Positions 12,367-13,157 of a stretch of DNA of 13,157 bases are shown here, one piece after another. Below the pieces are notes generated by a model. That model saw nothing but the letters and a program-made list of their open reading frames with translations, was not told the DNA's origin and made no database searches. The DNA comes from Flavobacteriales bacterium (GTDB lineage: Bacteria > Bacteroidota > Bacteroidia > Flavobacteriales_E > Vicingaceae). The DNA is taken from the NCBI GenBank assembly GCA_002402165.1, contig NVVI01000003.1, forward strand, positions 15,823 to 28,979, given 5' to 3'. Numbering within the stretch: position 1 is the first letter of the stretch; every line of letters starts with the position of its first letter. The position numbers and the translations under genes were made by a program.

Positions 12367-13157
12367 ATGAAAAAGATAATGCTCTTATTGGTATTGTTTA
12401 GTTTAGGAACAAATTCCTTTACACAGGTTTCCTTTGATTCATTGTATAATTACAGTAATTTTAATGATAGAGGGGAAAAAATCATACTTACCCAGGATGG
12501 TAATTACTTAATTGGAGCAAACATTGGTCTGATAAAAATAACCCCCTTGGGTGATACTTTGTGGACAAAACAATACAGTTCGATAAACTTAAATTCTGTA
12601 ATCGAAACTAATGGCGGTGATTTTATAATAGCTGGTTCAGTAACAGATTCTATAACAGAAGGAGCCATAATGAAAGTAAATAGTTTAGGTGATTCCTTGT
12701 GGTTAAAAAAATATGGTATTGAAGACTTAAATATATTTTTTGATGTTAAGCAGACTGCAAATAATGAAATTGTGGCGGTTGGAGAAAGTTTCACTTCTAC
12801 TGATACTACACGAGTAAATGCTTGGATTATCAAAACGGATAGTTCAGGTAACTTGCTTTGGGAAAAACAGTTTAACAACCTTAATAAAAATGATTTATTT
12901 ATTAGTGTTTTAATTAACTTGGATTTTACTATAACTTGTGGAGGTATTTCCATAGATAGCATTTCAAGAAGAGGATATATAGTGAAATTAAAGGCTAACG
13001 GAGATGCCATTTGGACAAAATATTATATTAATGGAGTTAAGGATATTAATAGTATAAACTCAACTCAAGACAATAATTATGTTATAGCCTCTGCTAAAAT
13101 AATTAATGGGTTAGAAAAGGCTTACATCTCTAAAATAGACACATCAGGTAGTATAAT
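12367..13157 (+). CDS. T9SS-type beta-propeller-like protein, copy 3 (partial, runs off the right edge)
   Basis: From the ATG at 12367 the frame stays open for 263 codons to the window end. A signal peptide (MKKIMLLLVLFSLGTNSFTQ) has no cysteine. Five W/GG-type repeats are visible: LTQDGNYLIGANI ... GDTLWTKQY, TNGGDFIIAGSV ... GDSLWLKKY, ANNEIVAVGES ... GNLLWEKQF, LDFTITCGGIS ... GDAIWTKYY, and QDNNYVIASAK at the edge. The repeat order and spacing match copies 1 and 2, but sequence is more distant and two GG turns have been lost (ANNE, LDFT). By analogy a sorting domain should follow beyond the window. It begins 4 bp after copy 2, so the three genes form one tandem array. Confidence 0.8.
   Translation, partial: MKKIMLLLVLFSLGTNSFTQVSFDSLYNYSNFNDRGEKIILTQDGNYLIGANIGLIKITPLGDTLWTKQYSSINLNSVIETNGGDFIIAGSVTDSITEGAIMKVNSLGDSLWLKKYGIEDLNIFFDVKQTANNEIVAVGESFTSTDTTRVNAWIIKTDSSGNLLWEKQFNNLNKNDLFISVLINLDFTITCGGISIDSISRRGYIVKLKANGDAIWTKYYINGVKDINSINSTQDNNYVIASAKIINGLEKAYISKIDTSGSI

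Noticed and set aside
12504..13010. 168-codon open frame on the minus strand inside propeller gene 3
   Set aside because: It is antisense to a clear signal-peptide/W-repeat gene. Similar antisense frames occur in copies 1 and 2 (9727-9942, 11168-11464) simply because the paralogs share codon patterns; the translation shows no domain.
9299..13157. Regularly spaced repeats considered as a CRISPR array
   Set aside because: The periodicity (about 156 bp) is protein-coding, corresponding to about 52-residue propeller repeats with diverged DNA, not short identical repeats with unique spacers.

Overview
The window looks like a piece of a low-GC Bacteroidota chromosome, most likely order Flavobacteriales. 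The reasons are: secreted proteins that end in type A sorting domains of the type IX secretion system (T9SS); a CarboxypepD_reg-type secreted protein; repeated matches to the Bacteroidota promoter core (TTG or TTTG, about 19 bp, then TAnnTTTG); very few Shine-Dalgarno-like sites; and a set of genes (def, yaaA, msrB, a CvfB-type S1 protein, a SixA-type phosphatase) in the short, often convergent or divergent units typical of this group. No rRNA, tRNA, CRISPR array, integrase or transposase was seen.

Layout. Positions 1-4200 are housekeeping and stress genes: a partial apbE lipoprotein gene (-), def and a TPR lipoprotein gene (+), a dispersed-type palindrome, a CvfB-like S1 gene (-), yaaA (-) divergent from msrB (+), and an outer-membrane beta-barrel gene (-) that overlaps msrB tail to tail. 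Positions 4164-4770 at first appear empty but hold two small convergent genes around one bidirectional terminator: a 45-residue charged protein (+) behind a sigma-54-like promoter, and a 47-residue single-pass membrane protein (-) with a good Bacteroidota promoter. Positions 4771-8292 carry a SixA-like phosphatase, a 433-residue secreted protein, and an acyl-CoA carboxylase carboxyltransferase subunit resembling methylcrotonyl-CoA carboxylase beta.

From 8293 to the right edge the character changes to a T9SS cargo array. It opens with a 5'-truncated T9SS gene without a signal peptide. Three tandem paralogs follow, built from about 52-residue W/GG repeats. The two complete copies have seven repeats each, the number expected of a seven-bladed beta-propeller. 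Copies 1 and 2 are both exactly 484 codons and lie 1609 bp apart. A 154-bp segment (end of the truncated gene plus the next gene's start) is repeated with one mismatch, leaving a 28-codon gene-tail fossil between the copies. This is a tandem duplication caught in the act. Identity between the copies is mosaic: some 3' tracts are identical over 68 and 136 bp while the middle has diverged strongly. That suggests gene conversion of the secretion domain alongside diversification of the exposed blades.

No wholly new multi-gene system can be demonstrated. The best leads are the diversifying propeller array, the small-gene pair with its sigma-54-like site, and palindromic promoter elements between divergent genes.
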